Source: Haloplanus rubicundus (GTDB taxonomy: Archaea; Halobacteriota; Halobacteria; Halobacteriales; Haloferacaceae). Taken from it: a DNA stretch of 64,000 nt. Location of the stretch: NCBI RefSeq assembly GCF_003342675.1, contig NZ_CP031148.1:1922001-1986000 (forward strand), given 5' to 3'. Made by a program: the position numbers and the translations under genes. A model generated the notes under the pieces. The model saw nothing but the letters and a program-made list of their open reading frames with translations, made no database searches and had not been told where the DNA came from. Of this stretch, positions 7,952 through 17,082 are shown piece after piece; the stretch's first letter is position 1, and every line of letters starts with the position of its first letter.

Positions 7952-9820
7952 CTACGTCCGCTTGCCGATCTCTTCGCGGAGCACGTCGCTGACGATTTCG
8001 CCGTCGGCCTTCCCGCGGAGCGCACCCATGCACTCGCCCATGAGCGCGGAGAAGGCGCCCATCCCTTCGCTCTCGACCTGTTCGGCGTTTCGCTCGACCA
8101 CCTCGCTCACCGCCTCGCGCACCTCGGCCTCGGAGACACCGGCGAGGCCGGCTTCCTCGACGGCTTCGTCGGCGGAGAGGTCGGGGTTCTCGGCGAGCGT
8201 CGACAGCACTTGCTCGACTCCCTCCTTCGCGAGGTCGCCGTCCTCGACGAGTAGGAGCACCTCGCGCAGGTGGTCGTCGGTGAGGCGCTCGACCGGCACG
8301 TCGTCGCGGCGGAGTTCGGTCAGCGTCCCCTCCAGCACGCCGGCGGCGAAGGTGGCGTCGACGCCCGCCTCGACGACGGACTCGAAGAGGGGCATCCGGC
8401 GGCCGTAGGCCACCTGTTCCGCGAGGCCGGCGTCTAAGTCGTAGTCGCCCTGATAGCGCTCGACCTTCTCGGTCAGCAGCTCCGGCAGGTCCACGTCCGT
8501 GGGGTCGAGTTCGACGGGCGGCACGTCCGTCTCGGGGTACATCCGCGCCGCGCCGGGGAGGGGACGGAGGTAGCGGGTGGTCCCCTCGGGGGTCGCGTCG
8601 CGGGTCTCCTCCGGGACGCCCTCGATTGCCGTCTCGGCGCGCTCGGCGACGGCTTCGATGGCTAACTCGGCCGTCTCGGGGTCGTCGGCGACGATGGCGA
8701 CGGCGTCGTCGGGACCGGCTCCGACGGCGTCGCGGAGGGCCGCCACTTCGTCCTCGGTCACGCCGTACGCCGGGAGTTCGTCGGTGTGGAAGATCCCGCC
8801 GGCGCCGTGGCGCTTGGCGTGGTCGGAGCATTCGGTGCCGAGGCGGCGGTCGGGCTGGATCTCGCGGCCGACGAGGCCGTCGAAGCCGTAGAGGGGAACA
8901 GCGGTGACGTGGCCGCCCGAGTTCAGGGCACCGCGGATCACCCCGCTGTCGGTGTCCTCGAACACCGCACTCACGTCCTGCGTGTCCCCGACCGACGCGT
9001 CGCGCCGCCGGAGTTCGTCGGCGATGTCGAGGAGTTCGACCTGTCGGCCCACCTCCAGCCGGACGATCTCCTCGATCTCGTCGAGCGCCTGCACGCCCTT
9101 GATCTCGACGCGGGCCCCGTCGGCGATGGAGACGTTCACGTCCTGGCGGATAGTGCCGAGGCCGCGCTTGACCGACCCGGTCGAGCGCAGGAGCATCCCG
9201 ATGCGCTCGGCGGCCTCGCGGGCCTGCGCGGGCGAGGAGATGTCCGGTTTCGTCCCGATTTCGACCAGCGGGATGCCGAGGCGGTCGAGGCTGAAGCGGA
9301 CGCCCGCCGCCGTCTCCTCGACGCGACCGGCGCTCTCCTCCTCGAGGAGGAGGTCCTCGACGCCGACGGGCCCCTCGCTCGTCTCGATTTCGCCGTCCTG
9401 TCCCACCAGCGCCGTTCGCTGGAAGCCGGAGGTGTTGGAGCCGTCGACGACGATCTTCCGCATCACGTGGGCCTGATCGACCGCGGTCATGTCGAGCAAG
9501 GCGGCGATCTGCAGCGCCACGTCGAGGGCCTCGTCGTCGATGCGGTGAGGTGGTTCGTCGTCCTCCTCGACCAGACAGGTGGTGTCGAAGGCGAGATACT
9601 CGAACTCGCGGTCGACGCGGCTCTCCTCCACCGCCGCCTCGTCGAGTTCGCCGAGTTCGCTCTTGGTCGGGTGGAGATACCGGGAGAAGGTCCGACTCGA
9701 TTCCTCGGGTTCCCGACGCTCGGTCGGGCACGCACAGAACAGCTTCGTCGCGGTGTCGAGTTGCTGGTGGATCTCCAGCCCCGCGACGAGGCCGAGCGCC
9801 TCGTAGTCGTACTCGCTCAT
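7952..9820 (-). CDS. gatE: Glutamyl-tRNA(Gln) amidotransferase subunit E
   Basis: 622 residues, the usual length. The start MSEYDYEALGLVAGLEIHQQLDT is the GatB/GatE cradle domain, with the C-x-C of LFCACPTE near residue 30. DGSNTSGFQRTALVG near 125 and RLGIPLVEIGTKPDI near 190 are catalytic-core motifs. The AspRS-like insertion specific to GatE spans about 290-420 (GHVTAVPLYGFDGLVG, GIFHTDELPAYGV). The C-terminal YqeY-like tail recognises tRNA (ALMGECMGALRGKADG). GatD and GatE convert Glu-tRNA(Gln) to Gln-tRNA(Gln) in archaea; gatD is not in this window. No other gene is cotranscribed. Confidence 0.95.
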   Translation of the reverse strand: MSEYDYEALGLVAGLEIHQQLDTATKLFCACPTERREPEESSRTFSRYLHPTKSELGELDEAAVEESRVDREFEYLAFDTTCLVEEDDEPPHRIDDEALDVALQIAALLDMTAVDQAHVMRKIVVDGSNTSGFQRTALVGQDGEIETSEGPVGVEDLLLEEESAGRVEETAAGVRFSLDRLGIPLVEIGTKPDISSPAQAREAAERIGMLLRSTGSVKRGLGTIRQDVNVSIADGARVEIKGVQALDEIEEIVRLEVGRQVELLDIADELRRRDASVGDTQDVSAVFEDTDSGVIRGALNSGGHVTAVPLYGFDGLVGREIQPDRRLGTECSDHAKRHGAGGIFHTDELPAYGVTEDEVAALRDAVGAGPDDAVAIVADDPETAELAIEAVAERAETAIEGVPEETRDATPEGTTRYLRPLPGAARMYPETDVPPVELDPTDVDLPELLTEKVERYQGDYDLDAGLAEQVAYGRRMPLFESVVEAGVDATFAAGVLEGTLTELRRDDVPVERLTDDHLREVLLLVEDGDLAKEGVEQVLSTLAENPDLSADEAVEEAGLAGVSEAEVREAVSEVVERNAEQVESEGMGAFSALMGECMGALRGKADGEIVSDVLREEIGKRT

Positions 9821-10012
9821 TGGGCGTACCTCTACCCGGCGAGCCTAAAAGCGTTCAGTCTGCGGTCCGGGTCGGGGCGCCGCCGCGGAGGATATCGTTT
9901 TCCATTCGACCATTGTCGACAACGAACGAAATCACGTACGTCAGCCCCCGAAAATACGGATACTAAGGAATCTTTATCTGTCAGCGAGCGGCTTTTATGG
10001 GTGGTAGAAATC

Positions 10013-10927
10013 ATGTCTGAAGACGTCGAACTTCGGCGCACGCAGCTCGCGACGCCGGCCAGCGACCCTGACTTCATGGAGAGTGCTTCGCGGAGCGACG
10101 CGGACGAAGTCTTCCTGGACCTGGAAGACTCCGTGGCGCCCAACGCGAAGGTGGAGGCCCGCCAGCCGCTCATCGAGGCCGTCGAGGAGCACGACTGGTC
10201 CGACAAGATCCTGTCGTACCGGATGAACGGCATCGACACCCAGTGGTGGTACGACGACATCATCGAGGTCGTCGGCGCCGTCGGCGAGGGGATCGACGAC
10301 ATCATCATCCCGAAGGTCGCCGGCCCGAGCGACATCCACACCGTCGAGAACCTGCTCGAACAGGTCGAGGAGAACAACGGGCTGGAAGTCGGCGCCATCG
10401 GCCTCGAACCCCAGATCGAGGACGGCGACGGCATCCACAACGTCTACGAGATCGCCCACGCCTCCGACCGGCTCTCCTCGATCATCTTCGGTCCCGGCGA
10501 CTACTCCGCCGCGATGGGCACGCCCGGGCTCGACATCGGGCAGTTCCCCGAGTACCCCGGCCACTACTGGCACCACGCGCTCTCGGAGTGTAACTCCGCC
10601 GCGAAGAGCGCCGGCCTCCCCTGCATGGACGGCCCGTACGCTGACATCGACGACCCCGACGGCTTCCGCACGTCCGCGGAGCGCGCCAACATGCTCGGCT
10701 GTGACGGCAAGTGGGCCATCCACCCGAGTCAGATCGAAATCGGCAACGAAGTGTTCGCGCCCGACCCCGAGGTCGCCGAACGCGCCGAGCGCATCGTCGA
10801 CGCCTACGCCGAGGCGATGGAGGAAGGCAAGGGCGCCGTCTCCGTCGACGGCCAGATGGTCGACGAGGCCACCAACAAGATGGCGCAGGACATCGTCGCC
10901 AAGGCCCGCGCGGCCGGCATCCTGTAA
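10013..10927 (+). CDS. HpcH/HpaI-CitE family malyl-CoA/beta-methylmalyl-CoA lyase
   Basis: 304 residues. VFLDLEDSVAPNAKVEAR near residue 33 carries the acidic CoA-lyase motif, IIIPKVAGPSD near 100 and IGLEPQIEDGDGI near 130 the metal-binding Glu region, and IIFGPGDYSAAMG near 160 the metal-binding Asp. GKWAIHPSQIEI near 240 is the C-terminal lid motif. Haloarchaeal enzymes of this type cleave beta-methylmalyl-CoA to glyoxylate and propionyl-CoA in the methylaspartate cycle for acetate assimilation. That assignment is family knowledge; CitE relatives with other substrates exist. Possible TATA elements are CTTTATCT near 9975 and CTTTTATG near 9995. Confidence 0.85.
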   Translation: MSEDVELRRTQLATPASDPDFMESASRSDADEVFLDLEDSVAPNAKVEARQPLIEAVEEHDWSDKILSYRMNGIDTQWWYDDIIEVVGAVGEGIDDIIIPKVAGPSDIHTVENLLEQVEENNGLEVGAIGLEPQIEDGDGIHNVYEIAHASDRLSSIIFGPGDYSAAMGTPGLDIGQFPEYPGHYWHHALSECNSAAKSAGLPCMDGPYADIDDPDGFRTSAERANMLGCDGKWAIHPSQIEIGNEVFAPDPEVAERAERIVDAYAEAMEEGKGAVSVDGQMVDEATNKMAQDIVAKARAAGIL

Positions 10928-10952
10928 CTCGGCGTTTCGCTCTCCCGACTTC

Positions 10953-11528
10953 CTATTTTTGCAGATCGACCGGACAGCCGCGAATCTCGCCCCCGCGCAT
11001 CCCGTCGGCCAGCCAGTGGATGGAGAGGACGAGCGCGGCGAGCGCCAGCAGCGCGAACTCCAGCCCGTCGAGCGGCAGGAGCGTCACCAGCCCCGCGGCG
11101 CCGAACAGGGAGAGGACGCCGGCGAGGATGGCCGATCCGCAGGCGGCACACCCCGCGCCGAGCGTCCCGAGGAGGACGCCGAGCAGGCTCCCGCCGCCCC
11201 CCTCCGCCGAGAGGCGGTGTTCGCGGACGTGGTAGGCGACGAGCGCGATGTCGACGCCGACGAGGAAGGAGACGAGGAGCAACACGGTCCCCGTCACCGG
11301 GTCGTACGAGATGCCCACGAACGGGTAGAGTTCGAGGAGGGCCGCGGCCGGCACGCGCCCCGCGAGGGCGTCGGCGGTGAAGGGCAGGTTCTGCGAGAGG
11401 ACGAAGCCCGTGAGGGCAACGGCGGCGGCGACGACGGCGACGGCGGCGTAAACCGGGCCGGCGAGGACGAGTCGCGTGGTCCGTCCCATCAACCGCCAGT
11501 CGGCGACGCGGGTGGGAAGCGAGATCAC
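10953..11528 (-). CDS. Polytopic membrane protein with a CAAC redox-like motif
   Basis: 191 residues from a GTG that overlaps the upstream stop (GTGA at 11525-11528); an ATG at 11489 would shorten it by 13 residues. About five hydrophobic helices. LLGVLLGTLGAGCAACGSAI near residue 125 places C-A-A-C within or at the edge of a helix, the geometry of membrane disulfide or metal-handling proteins. A further Cys lies in RGCPVDL at the C terminus. It is directly coupled to a secreted CPRC thioredoxin-fold lipoprotein, so a role in reoxidising or reducing that partner is plausible. It is not an obvious VKOR or DsbB by sequence. Confidence 0.75.
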   Translation of the reverse strand: MISLPTRVADWRLMGRTTRLVLAGPVYAAVAVVAAAVALTGFVLSQNLPFTADALAGRVPAAALLELYPFVGISYDPVTGTVLLLVSFLVGVDIALVAYHVREHRLSAEGGGGSLLGVLLGTLGAGCAACGSAILAGVLSLFGAAGLVTLLPLDGLEFALLALAALVLSIHWLADGMRGGEIRGCPVDLQK

Positions 11529-12232
11529 AGTCCGAGCGACTGCCTGACGAGGTCGAAGCTCACCGATCCCGTCACGCGCGTTCGATACTCGCCGTCGCGG
11601 AACAGGAAGACGGTGGGGGTGCCGCTCACGTCCGCCGCCTCGGCGGCGTCGACGTCCACGCCAACGGCGTCGTCGGACGCTCCGCTCTCGGCGTCGGCGG
11701 CCACCGCCGCGCCGTCCACGTCGGTTTCGGCCGACAGGAACGTCTCCGTCCGATCCAGCACGTTTCCGGTGTCGAAGGCGTCCTGCTCGGCGAAGTAGTG
11801 ACCGAGAAGCGCCCAGAAGGCGTCGGCGTCGCGGGCGTACGTGGCTTCGAGCGCGTGAATCGCCGGCTCGCCCCACGGGTAGACGAGCGGAGCCGTCCGG
11901 ACGACGTAGGCCGCGTCGCCGGGGTCGACGAGTTCCGACTTGATCTTCGGGACCGTCTGCTTCTCGAAGGCTGCACACCGTGGACAGGAGGGGTCCTCGA
12001 AGGCGACGATGGTCCCCGCCGCCGTGGTGGGTTCGGGACCGAGTCGCGGCTGGGCGTCGAGGTTCCCGCCGACCGGGTGGTCGGCGAGGGTGGGGGTATC
12101 GCCGCCCCCCTCGTCTCCGCCGCCGTTCCCGCCCCCGCCACCGGCACTCCCCAGACACCCCGCACCGAGCATCGAGACGCCGCCGGCGAGGACGGCACGG
12201 CGCGTCGGCCAGCCGGTCGGATCGTCGGTCAT
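11525..12232 (-). CDS. Tat-exported DsbA-like thioredoxin-fold lipoprotein
   Basis: 235 residues. TRRAVLAGGVSML with Cys in GAGC near residue 27 is a Tat lipobox signal; a Gly-rich linker follows. FEDPSCPRCAAFEKQTVP near 80 is the thioredoxin-fold active site with CPRC, followed by the DsbA-like helical insert (HALEATYARDADAFWALLGHYF) and the cis-Pro loop GTPTVFLFRDGEY near 205. The protein should act outside the membrane in disulfide formation or isomerisation. It is translationally coupled to the CAAC membrane protein at 10953-11528. Confidence 0.88.
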   Translation of the reverse strand: MTDDPTGWPTRRAVLAGGVSMLGAGCLGSAGGGGGNGGGDEGGGDTPTLADHPVGGNLDAQPRLGPEPTTAAGTIVAFEDPSCPRCAAFEKQTVPKIKSELVDPGDAAYVVRTAPLVYPWGEPAIHALEATYARDADAFWALLGHYFAEQDAFDTGNVLDRTETFLSAETDVDGAAVAADAESGASDDAVGVDVDAAEAADVSGTPTVFLFRDGEYRTRVTGSVSFDLVRQSLGL

Positions 12233-12297
12233 ACCGGATGGAGGCACCGGGAGGGAAAAGACGCTTCGCCGGGTGTGAGCGGCGGGCGCACGACCCG

Positions 12298-12666
12298 CTA
12301 TTCGAGCGGTTCGACGAGTTCGACGACGTGGCCGTCCGGGTCCTTCACGAACGCGGTGCGGGCGCCGGCCGCGGGCTGATCGCCGGGTTCCTCGACGACG
12401 CCGTAGTGGTCGATGTCCTCGAACGTGGCGTCCACGTCGTCGACGCCGAGGGCGAGGTGGTCCCACGCGGTACCCTGTTCGAACGCCGTCTCACCCTCGG
12501 TTTCGGAGAGTTGAATCTCGACGCCGTCGGGGTCCGCGACGTAGCGGTTCTCCGTCTCGCCGTCCGGCGTCTCGAACGACCACGACTCCTCGAAGCCGAA
12601 CTGCTCGTAGAACTCGATGGACTCGTCGGCGTCGGCGACGTTCAGACAGACGTGAATCAGGTTCAT
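12298..12666 (-). CDS. VOC-superfamily (glyoxalase I-like) protein
   Basis: 122 residues made of two beta-alpha-beta-beta-beta units: MNLIHVCLNVADADESIEFY at the start and WDHLALGVDDVDATFEDI near residue 65. Metal-ligand candidates are H5, E49 in GVEIQLSE, H69 and E117 in HVVELVEP, the usual H-E-H-E arrangement. Length and pattern fit lactoylglutathione-lyase-like proteins. Haloarchaea use other thiols than glutathione, so the substrate is open. No operon partner. Confidence 0.85.
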   Translation of the reverse strand: MNLIHVCLNVADADESIEFYEQFGFEESWSFETPDGETENRYVADPDGVEIQLSETEGETAFEQGTAWDHLALGVDDVDATFEDIDHYGVVEEPGDQPAAGARTAFVKDPDGHVVELVEPLE

Positions 12667-12790
12667 TGCGTCCCGAAGAGGGTGACACGACGACAAAAAG
12701 ATGGCTGAGTCGGGTCGACCCACCGCTCGTCGAGAACGACGATATCCACGCTCTCCCCTCGAATAGTATTTGACGATGAGGAACTGAAAT

Positions 12791-12803
12791 CCATATATAA
12801 AAT
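12791..12803 (+). promoter_or_regulatory. TATA box upstream of the acetamidase gene
   Basis: CCATATATAAAAT is the best TATA match between the two divergent genes. Transcription would start about 25 bp downstream, leaving a leader of some 60 nt before the GTG at 12887. A weaker TTATTAT at 12847-12853 could give a leader of about ten bases. The rest of 12667-12886 shows no gene. Confidence 0.5.
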
Positions 12804-12886
12804 CGGTTACGGCCACTTTTAGCACACAAAATTGCAACGTAGGAAATTATTATCCGATACGAGCGTAAATTCGTCGCTCACACACC

Positions 12887-13810
12887 GTGACGACACACGA
12901 ACTCACCGAAGGCGTTCAGGGCGAGTACCACTACACGGTCGGGCCGTACCCCGATCCAGTCCTCGAGGTCGCCCCCGGCGACACCGTCGAGGTCGAGACC
13001 CACGACGCCTTCGAGGGCGCCATCGAGACGGAAGACGACCTCCCGAGCGAGGTGCTGGGCGACAACCTCAACCCCCAGAACGGGCCGATCTACGTAGAGG
13101 GTGCCACGCCGGGGGACGCACTCGCGATCACCATCGACGAGATCGAACCCCGCGGCCCACAGCCCCGGGGGACGACCTGTACGGTTCCGCACTTCGGCGG
13201 CCTCTCGACCACCGACCGGACGGCGATGCTCCACGAGCCGTTGCCGGAGATCGTCAAGAAACTCGAGGTGACGACGGACGGCACCGTCTGGAACGACGAC
13301 ATCACCATCCCCTACGAACCCTTCGTCGGCACGATCAGCACGTCGCCGAAGATCGACTCGGTGAACGCGCTGACGCCGTTCAAACACGGGGGCAACATGG
13401 ACCTGCCCGACGTCCGGCCGGGCAACACCATCTACCTCCCCGTCGAAGTCGACGGTGGCTACGTCTACCTCGGCGACTGTCACGCGGCACAGGGTGACGG
13501 CGAACTCTGTGGTGTCGCCTTGGAACACCCCACCAACACGACGATCACGGTCGATCTGATCGAGGACTGGGAACTGGAGTGGCCGCGGCTCGAATCCGAC
13601 GACTTCGTCATGAGCATCGGGAGCGCCCGTCCGATGGAGGACGCGGCGCGGGCGGCGTACGCCGATCTGGTGACGTGGATGGCGGACGACTACGGCTTCG
13701 ACGAGATGGAGGCGTACATGCTCCTCACGCAGGTGGGCCACGTCCGCCTCGGCAACATGGTCGACCCGAACTACACCATCGGTGCCGGCATCGACAAGTC
13801 GTACCTGTAG
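12887..13810 (+). CDS. Acetamidase/formamidase family amidohydrolase
   Basis: 307 residues. The FmdA/AmdA family hydrolyses formamide or acetamide to ammonia and the acid. Visible features: PVLEVAPGDTVEVETHDAFEG near residue 25 with the conserved Asp/His, NGPIYVEGATPGDALAI near 65, HGGNMDLPDVRPGNTIYLPV near 168, and the hallmark GDCHAAQGDGELCG near 198. The GTG at 12887 fits the family's short N terminus. It is monocistronic; the next gene, 227 bp on, has its own promoter. Which amide is used cannot be told. Confidence 0.9.
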   Translation: MTTHELTEGVQGEYHYTVGPYPDPVLEVAPGDTVEVETHDAFEGAIETEDDLPSEVLGDNLNPQNGPIYVEGATPGDALAITIDEIEPRGPQPRGTTCTVPHFGGLSTTDRTAMLHEPLPEIVKKLEVTTDGTVWNDDITIPYEPFVGTISTSPKIDSVNALTPFKHGGNMDLPDVRPGNTIYLPVEVDGGYVYLGDCHAAQGDGELCGVALEHPTNTTITVDLIEDWELEWPRLESDDFVMSIGSARPMEDAARAAYADLVTWMADDYGFDEMEAYMLLTQVGHVRLGNMVDPNYTIGAGIDKSYL

Positions 13811-14004
13811 CATCGATCGCGAATTTTTGTGTGATGGTACCTATTGTCATTGGCAACCACTCGCGACCGACTGGTCATCCCGAAGCTGTCCCACGGTCGG
13901 GAGAGTGCGGCGTGTGATCACCTATCGAACGCGGCAACAATTACTCCCGAACGTTCGTGTAAAATCGGGGGACGGCGCCGAGAGTCGACCATCTCCGCAA
14001 CGTA

Positions 14005-14015
14005 GGACTTATACC
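14005..14015 (+). promoter_or_regulatory. TATA box for a leaderless transcript of the FAD/Fe-S dehydrogenase gene
   Basis: The TTATA core at 14009-14013 lies about 27 bp before the ATG at 14038, so the mRNA probably begins at or next to the start codon. About 55 bp upstream is the perfect palindrome CGAACGTTCG (13948-13957), a possible regulator site. Nothing else is evident in 13811-14037. Confidence 0.55.
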
Positions 14016-14037
14016 TGCTGAGTCCGGTGTGCGACGC

Positions 14038-17000
14038 ATGGCCATTGATGAACGATCAACGGGATTAGAGACCTCAGCCGACTCCCTGGGGCACGAGCAT
14101 CCCGATGCGGAGGAGTATCAGGCGCTCGCCGAGGACCTACGGGCGGGAGTCCGCGGTGACGTTTCCTTCGACAAGTACGCGCAGGTGCTGTACGCGACGG
14201 ACGGGAGCATCTACCAGGCGGAGCCGGCCGGGGTCGTCCTGCCGCAGACGATCGAGGACGTCCAGCACACGGTCGAGACGGCGGCCGAACACGGCGTGCC
14301 GATCCTGCCACGCGGCACCGGATCGTCGCTCGGCGGTCAGACGGTCGGACCGGGCTGTGTCGTCGTCGACTTCACGCGATACATGGACGACATCGTCGAC
14401 GTCGATCCCGACGGCCAGCGGGCGGTCGTCCAGCCCGGCGTCGTGCAGGACCACCTCGACAACCACCTCGAACAGTACGGCCTGAAGTTCGCCCCCGACC
14501 CGGCCTCCTCCAATCGGTCGACCATCGTCGGTGGCATCGGGAACAACTCCACGGGGGCACACTCCGTTCGGTACGGCATCACCGACGCCTACACCGAGGA
14601 ACTCGACGTGGTGCTCGCGGACGGCTCGCTGATTCACACGGAGGAGATCGTCCTCGACAGCGACGAGTGGGACGAGAAGGTGTCCGGTGACGACCTCGAA
14701 GCCCAGATCTACGAGACGACCCGCCGCCTCGTCGAGGACCACGAGGAGGAGATCGAGGAGAAGTATCCCGATCTCAAGCGCTCGGTGTCGGGCTACAACC
14801 TCCAGAAGGTCATCTACGAGAACGACGAGGGTGAAGCGGTCATCAACCTCTCGAAGCTCTTCGTCGGTGCCGAGGGGACCCTCGGCGTCATCGTCGAGGC
14901 CGAGGTGTCGCTCGTCACCCTGCCCGAGGAGACGGCGCTCGTCCTCTACTGTTTCGACGACCTGGTCGAGACGATGGAGGCCGTGCCCGAGGCGCTCCAG
15001 TTCGACGTGGGCGCGGTCGAGTTGATGGACGACGAGGTGTTCGCCCTCGCCGCCGACTCGACGGAGTACGCCCAGTACGTCGAGATGATCCCGGAGGGGA
15101 CGAAGGCGGCCCTGATGTTGGAGTTCGACTCCGAACTCGCCGACGACTTCCACGAGGCCATCGCGGAGACCAACGAATACTTCGTCGAGAACGGGGACGC
15201 CTTCCACGCCATCGAGGCCTACACCGAGGAGGACCAGGCCGACATCTGGAAGCTCCGCAAGGCCGCCATCCCCCTGCTGATGGGGATGAAAGGCGACCCC
15301 AAGCCGTACCCGTTCATCGAGGACGCGACGGTGCCGCCGGAGGAACTCTCCGAGTACGTCTTCGAGTTCGAGGAGGTACTGGAGGACCACGACACCTCCG
15401 CCGCGTACTTCGCCCACGCCGGGAGCGGGACGCTCCACATCCGCCCCATCCTCAACCTCAAGGACGGGGAGGGCATCGAGAAGATGCACTCCATCACGGA
15501 GGACGTAACCGACCTCGTGCTCGACCACTACGGGTCGTTCTCTGGCGAGCACGGCGACGGGATGGCGCGCACGGAGTTCAACCCCAAGATGTACGGCGAC
15601 GAACTCTGGCAGGCGTTCAAGGAGCTGAAGACGGCGTTCGACCCCGACTGGCACATGCATCCGGGCAACGTCGTCTACCGCGACGGTCCCGAGGACATCG
15701 GGCCGGATTCGGACCGCGGCGTCGGCGCCGACATGCGCGAGAACCTCCGGTACGGCACCGCCTACAAGTCGGTCGAACCGCAGACCACCCTCGACTTCGA
15801 GGACGAGGGCGGCTTCTCCCACCTCGTCGAACTCTGTAACGGCTGTGGGACCTGCCGCCAGACCGACTCCGAAGTGATGTGTCCGACCTACCGCGCGAGT
15901 CAGGAGGAGATTCAGACGACGCGTGGCCGCGCGAACATGCTCCGGGCCGCCATCAGCGGCAACCTCGACGAGGACGAAATCTACTCCGACCGCTTCCAGG
16001 AGGAGGTAATGGACCTCTGTGTCGGCTGCAAGGGCTGTAAGAGCGACTGCCCGACCGGCGTCGACATGGCGAAGCTGAAGACGGAGGTCAAACACCAGTA
16101 CCACCAGGAGGAGGGCGTCAGCCTGCGCGAACGCGTCTTCGCCAACATCGACACGCTGTCGAAGCTCGGGTCGATGACGGCGCCCATCTCCAACCTCGCG
16201 CCGAAGATTCCGGGCGCGCGCGCGGTGATGGAGGAGGCGCTCGGCATCTCCCGGGAGCGCGAACTCCCCACCTTCGCGAGCGAGAGCCTCGAAGCGTGGT
16301 TCGAGCGTCGCGGGCGCTGTAAAGTCGCCCCGAGCGACGCGCGCGACCAGGTGCTTCTCTTCCCGGACACCTACACCAACTACATCTACCCCGAGGCGGG
16401 GAAGGCGGCGATCCGCGTGCTCGAAGCCGCGGACGTGTTCGTCCGCATCCCCGATGACGTGGCGCCGTCCGGGCGCGCGGCCTTCTCGTCGGGGATGCTC
16501 GACCTCTGCCGTGAGCGCGCGGAGACGAACGTCTCGGCGCTCCGCGAGGACGTCGAGAACGGCTGGTCGGTCGTGTTCATCGAGCCGTCCGACGCCGTGA
16601 TGTTCCAGGACGAGTACCGCGACCTGCTCTCCGGGCCGGCCGCGGAGGCCGTCTCCGACGCCGCCTACGGCGTCATGGAGTACGCGGACGTGACGGGCCT
16701 GACCGAGGTGGCCGACTTCGGCGAGCCGCCGCAGTCGCTGTCCTACCACGGCCACTGCAACCAGAAGGCGACGAACAAGGACCACCACGCCGTCGGCGCC
16801 CTCCAAGGTGCGGGCTACGAGGTGGACACGCTCAACACGACCTGTTGTGGGATGGCCGGCTCCTTCGGCTACCACGAGGAGCATTACGACATCTCGCAGG
16901 CCATCGGCAGCCTCCTGTTCGAGGAAGTCGAGGAGAGTCCGGGCGACGTGGTGACCGCCCCGGGCGCCTCCTGTCGTTCGCAGCTCGGCGACGAGTACGA

Positions 17001-17049
17001 CGAGCATCCGCCGCATCCGGTCGAGAAGCTCGCGGACGCGCTGAACTGA
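14038..17049 (+). CDS. Fused FAD-binding oxidase / Fe-S (GlpC-like) D-lactate or glycolate dehydrogenase
   Basis: 1003 residues joining the GlcD- and GlpC-type modules. Residues 40-270: FAD_binding_4 domain with ILPRGTGSSLGGQTVG and STIVGGIGNNSTGAHSVRYG. Residues 280-550: FAD-linked oxidase C domain ending GEHGDGMARTEF. Residues 590-690: two 4Fe-4S motifs, CNGCGTCRQ...CPTYRA and CVGCKGCKSDCPTG. Residues 760-1000: cysteine-rich CCG domains with NTTCCGMAGSFGYHEEHYD. Such fusions oxidise D-2-hydroxyacids (D-lactate, glycolate) and pass electrons to the membrane quinone pool. A LarA-like lactate racemase is encoded at 48216-49439, which would fit L- to D-lactate use. An in-frame GTG at 14029 is less likely than the ATG. 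Confidence 0.9.
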   Translation: MAIDERSTGLETSADSLGHEHPDAEEYQALAEDLRAGVRGDVSFDKYAQVLYATDGSIYQAEPAGVVLPQTIEDVQHTVETAAEHGVPILPRGTGSSLGGQTVGPGCVVVDFTRYMDDIVDVDPDGQRAVVQPGVVQDHLDNHLEQYGLKFAPDPASSNRSTIVGGIGNNSTGAHSVRYGITDAYTEELDVVLADGSLIHTEEIVLDSDEWDEKVSGDDLEAQIYETTRRLVEDHEEEIEEKYPDLKRSVSGYNLQKVIYENDEGEAVINLSKLFVGAEGTLGVIVEAEVSLVTLPEETALVLYCFDDLVETMEAVPEALQFDVGAVELMDDEVFALAADSTEYAQYVEMIPEGTKAALMLEFDSELADDFHEAIAETNEYFVENGDAFHAIEAYTEEDQADIWKLRKAAIPLLMGMKGDPKPYPFIEDATVPPEELSEYVFEFEEVLEDHDTSAAYFAHAGSGTLHIRPILNLKDGEGIEKMHSITEDVTDLVLDHYGSFSGEHGDGMARTEFNPKMYGDELWQAFKELKTAFDPDWHMHPGNVVYRDGPEDIGPDSDRGVGADMRENLRYGTAYKSVEPQTTLDFEDEGGFSHLVELCNGCGTCRQTDSEVMCPTYRASQEEIQTTRGRANMLRAAISGNLDEDEIYSDRFQEEVMDLCVGCKGCKSDCPTGVDMAKLKTEVKHQYHQEEGVSLRERVFANIDTLSKLGSMTAPISNLAPKIPGARAVMEEALGISRERELPTFASESLEAWFERRGRCKVAPSDARDQVLLFPDTYTNYIYPEAGKAAIRVLEAADVFVRIPDDVAPSGRAAFSSGMLDLCRERAETNVSALREDVENGWSVVFIEPSDAVMFQDEYRDLLSGPAAEAVSDAAYGVMEYADVTGLTEVADFGEPPQSLSYHGHCNQKATNKDHHAVGALQGAGYEVDTLNTTCCGMAGSFGYHEEHYDISQAIGSLLFEEVEESPGDVVTAPGASCRSQLGDEYDEHPPHPVEKLADALN

Positions 17050-17082
17050 TCGCCGCAGCCGCAGCCGCGATTCCACTTTTCC

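Noticed and set aside
9550-9966. Arg/Pro-rich reading frames antisense to gatE and similar ones throughout
   Set aside because: High GC creates long open frames opposite real genes; these are Arg/Pro/Ser-rich without motifs, unlike the acidic proteins of the true genes.
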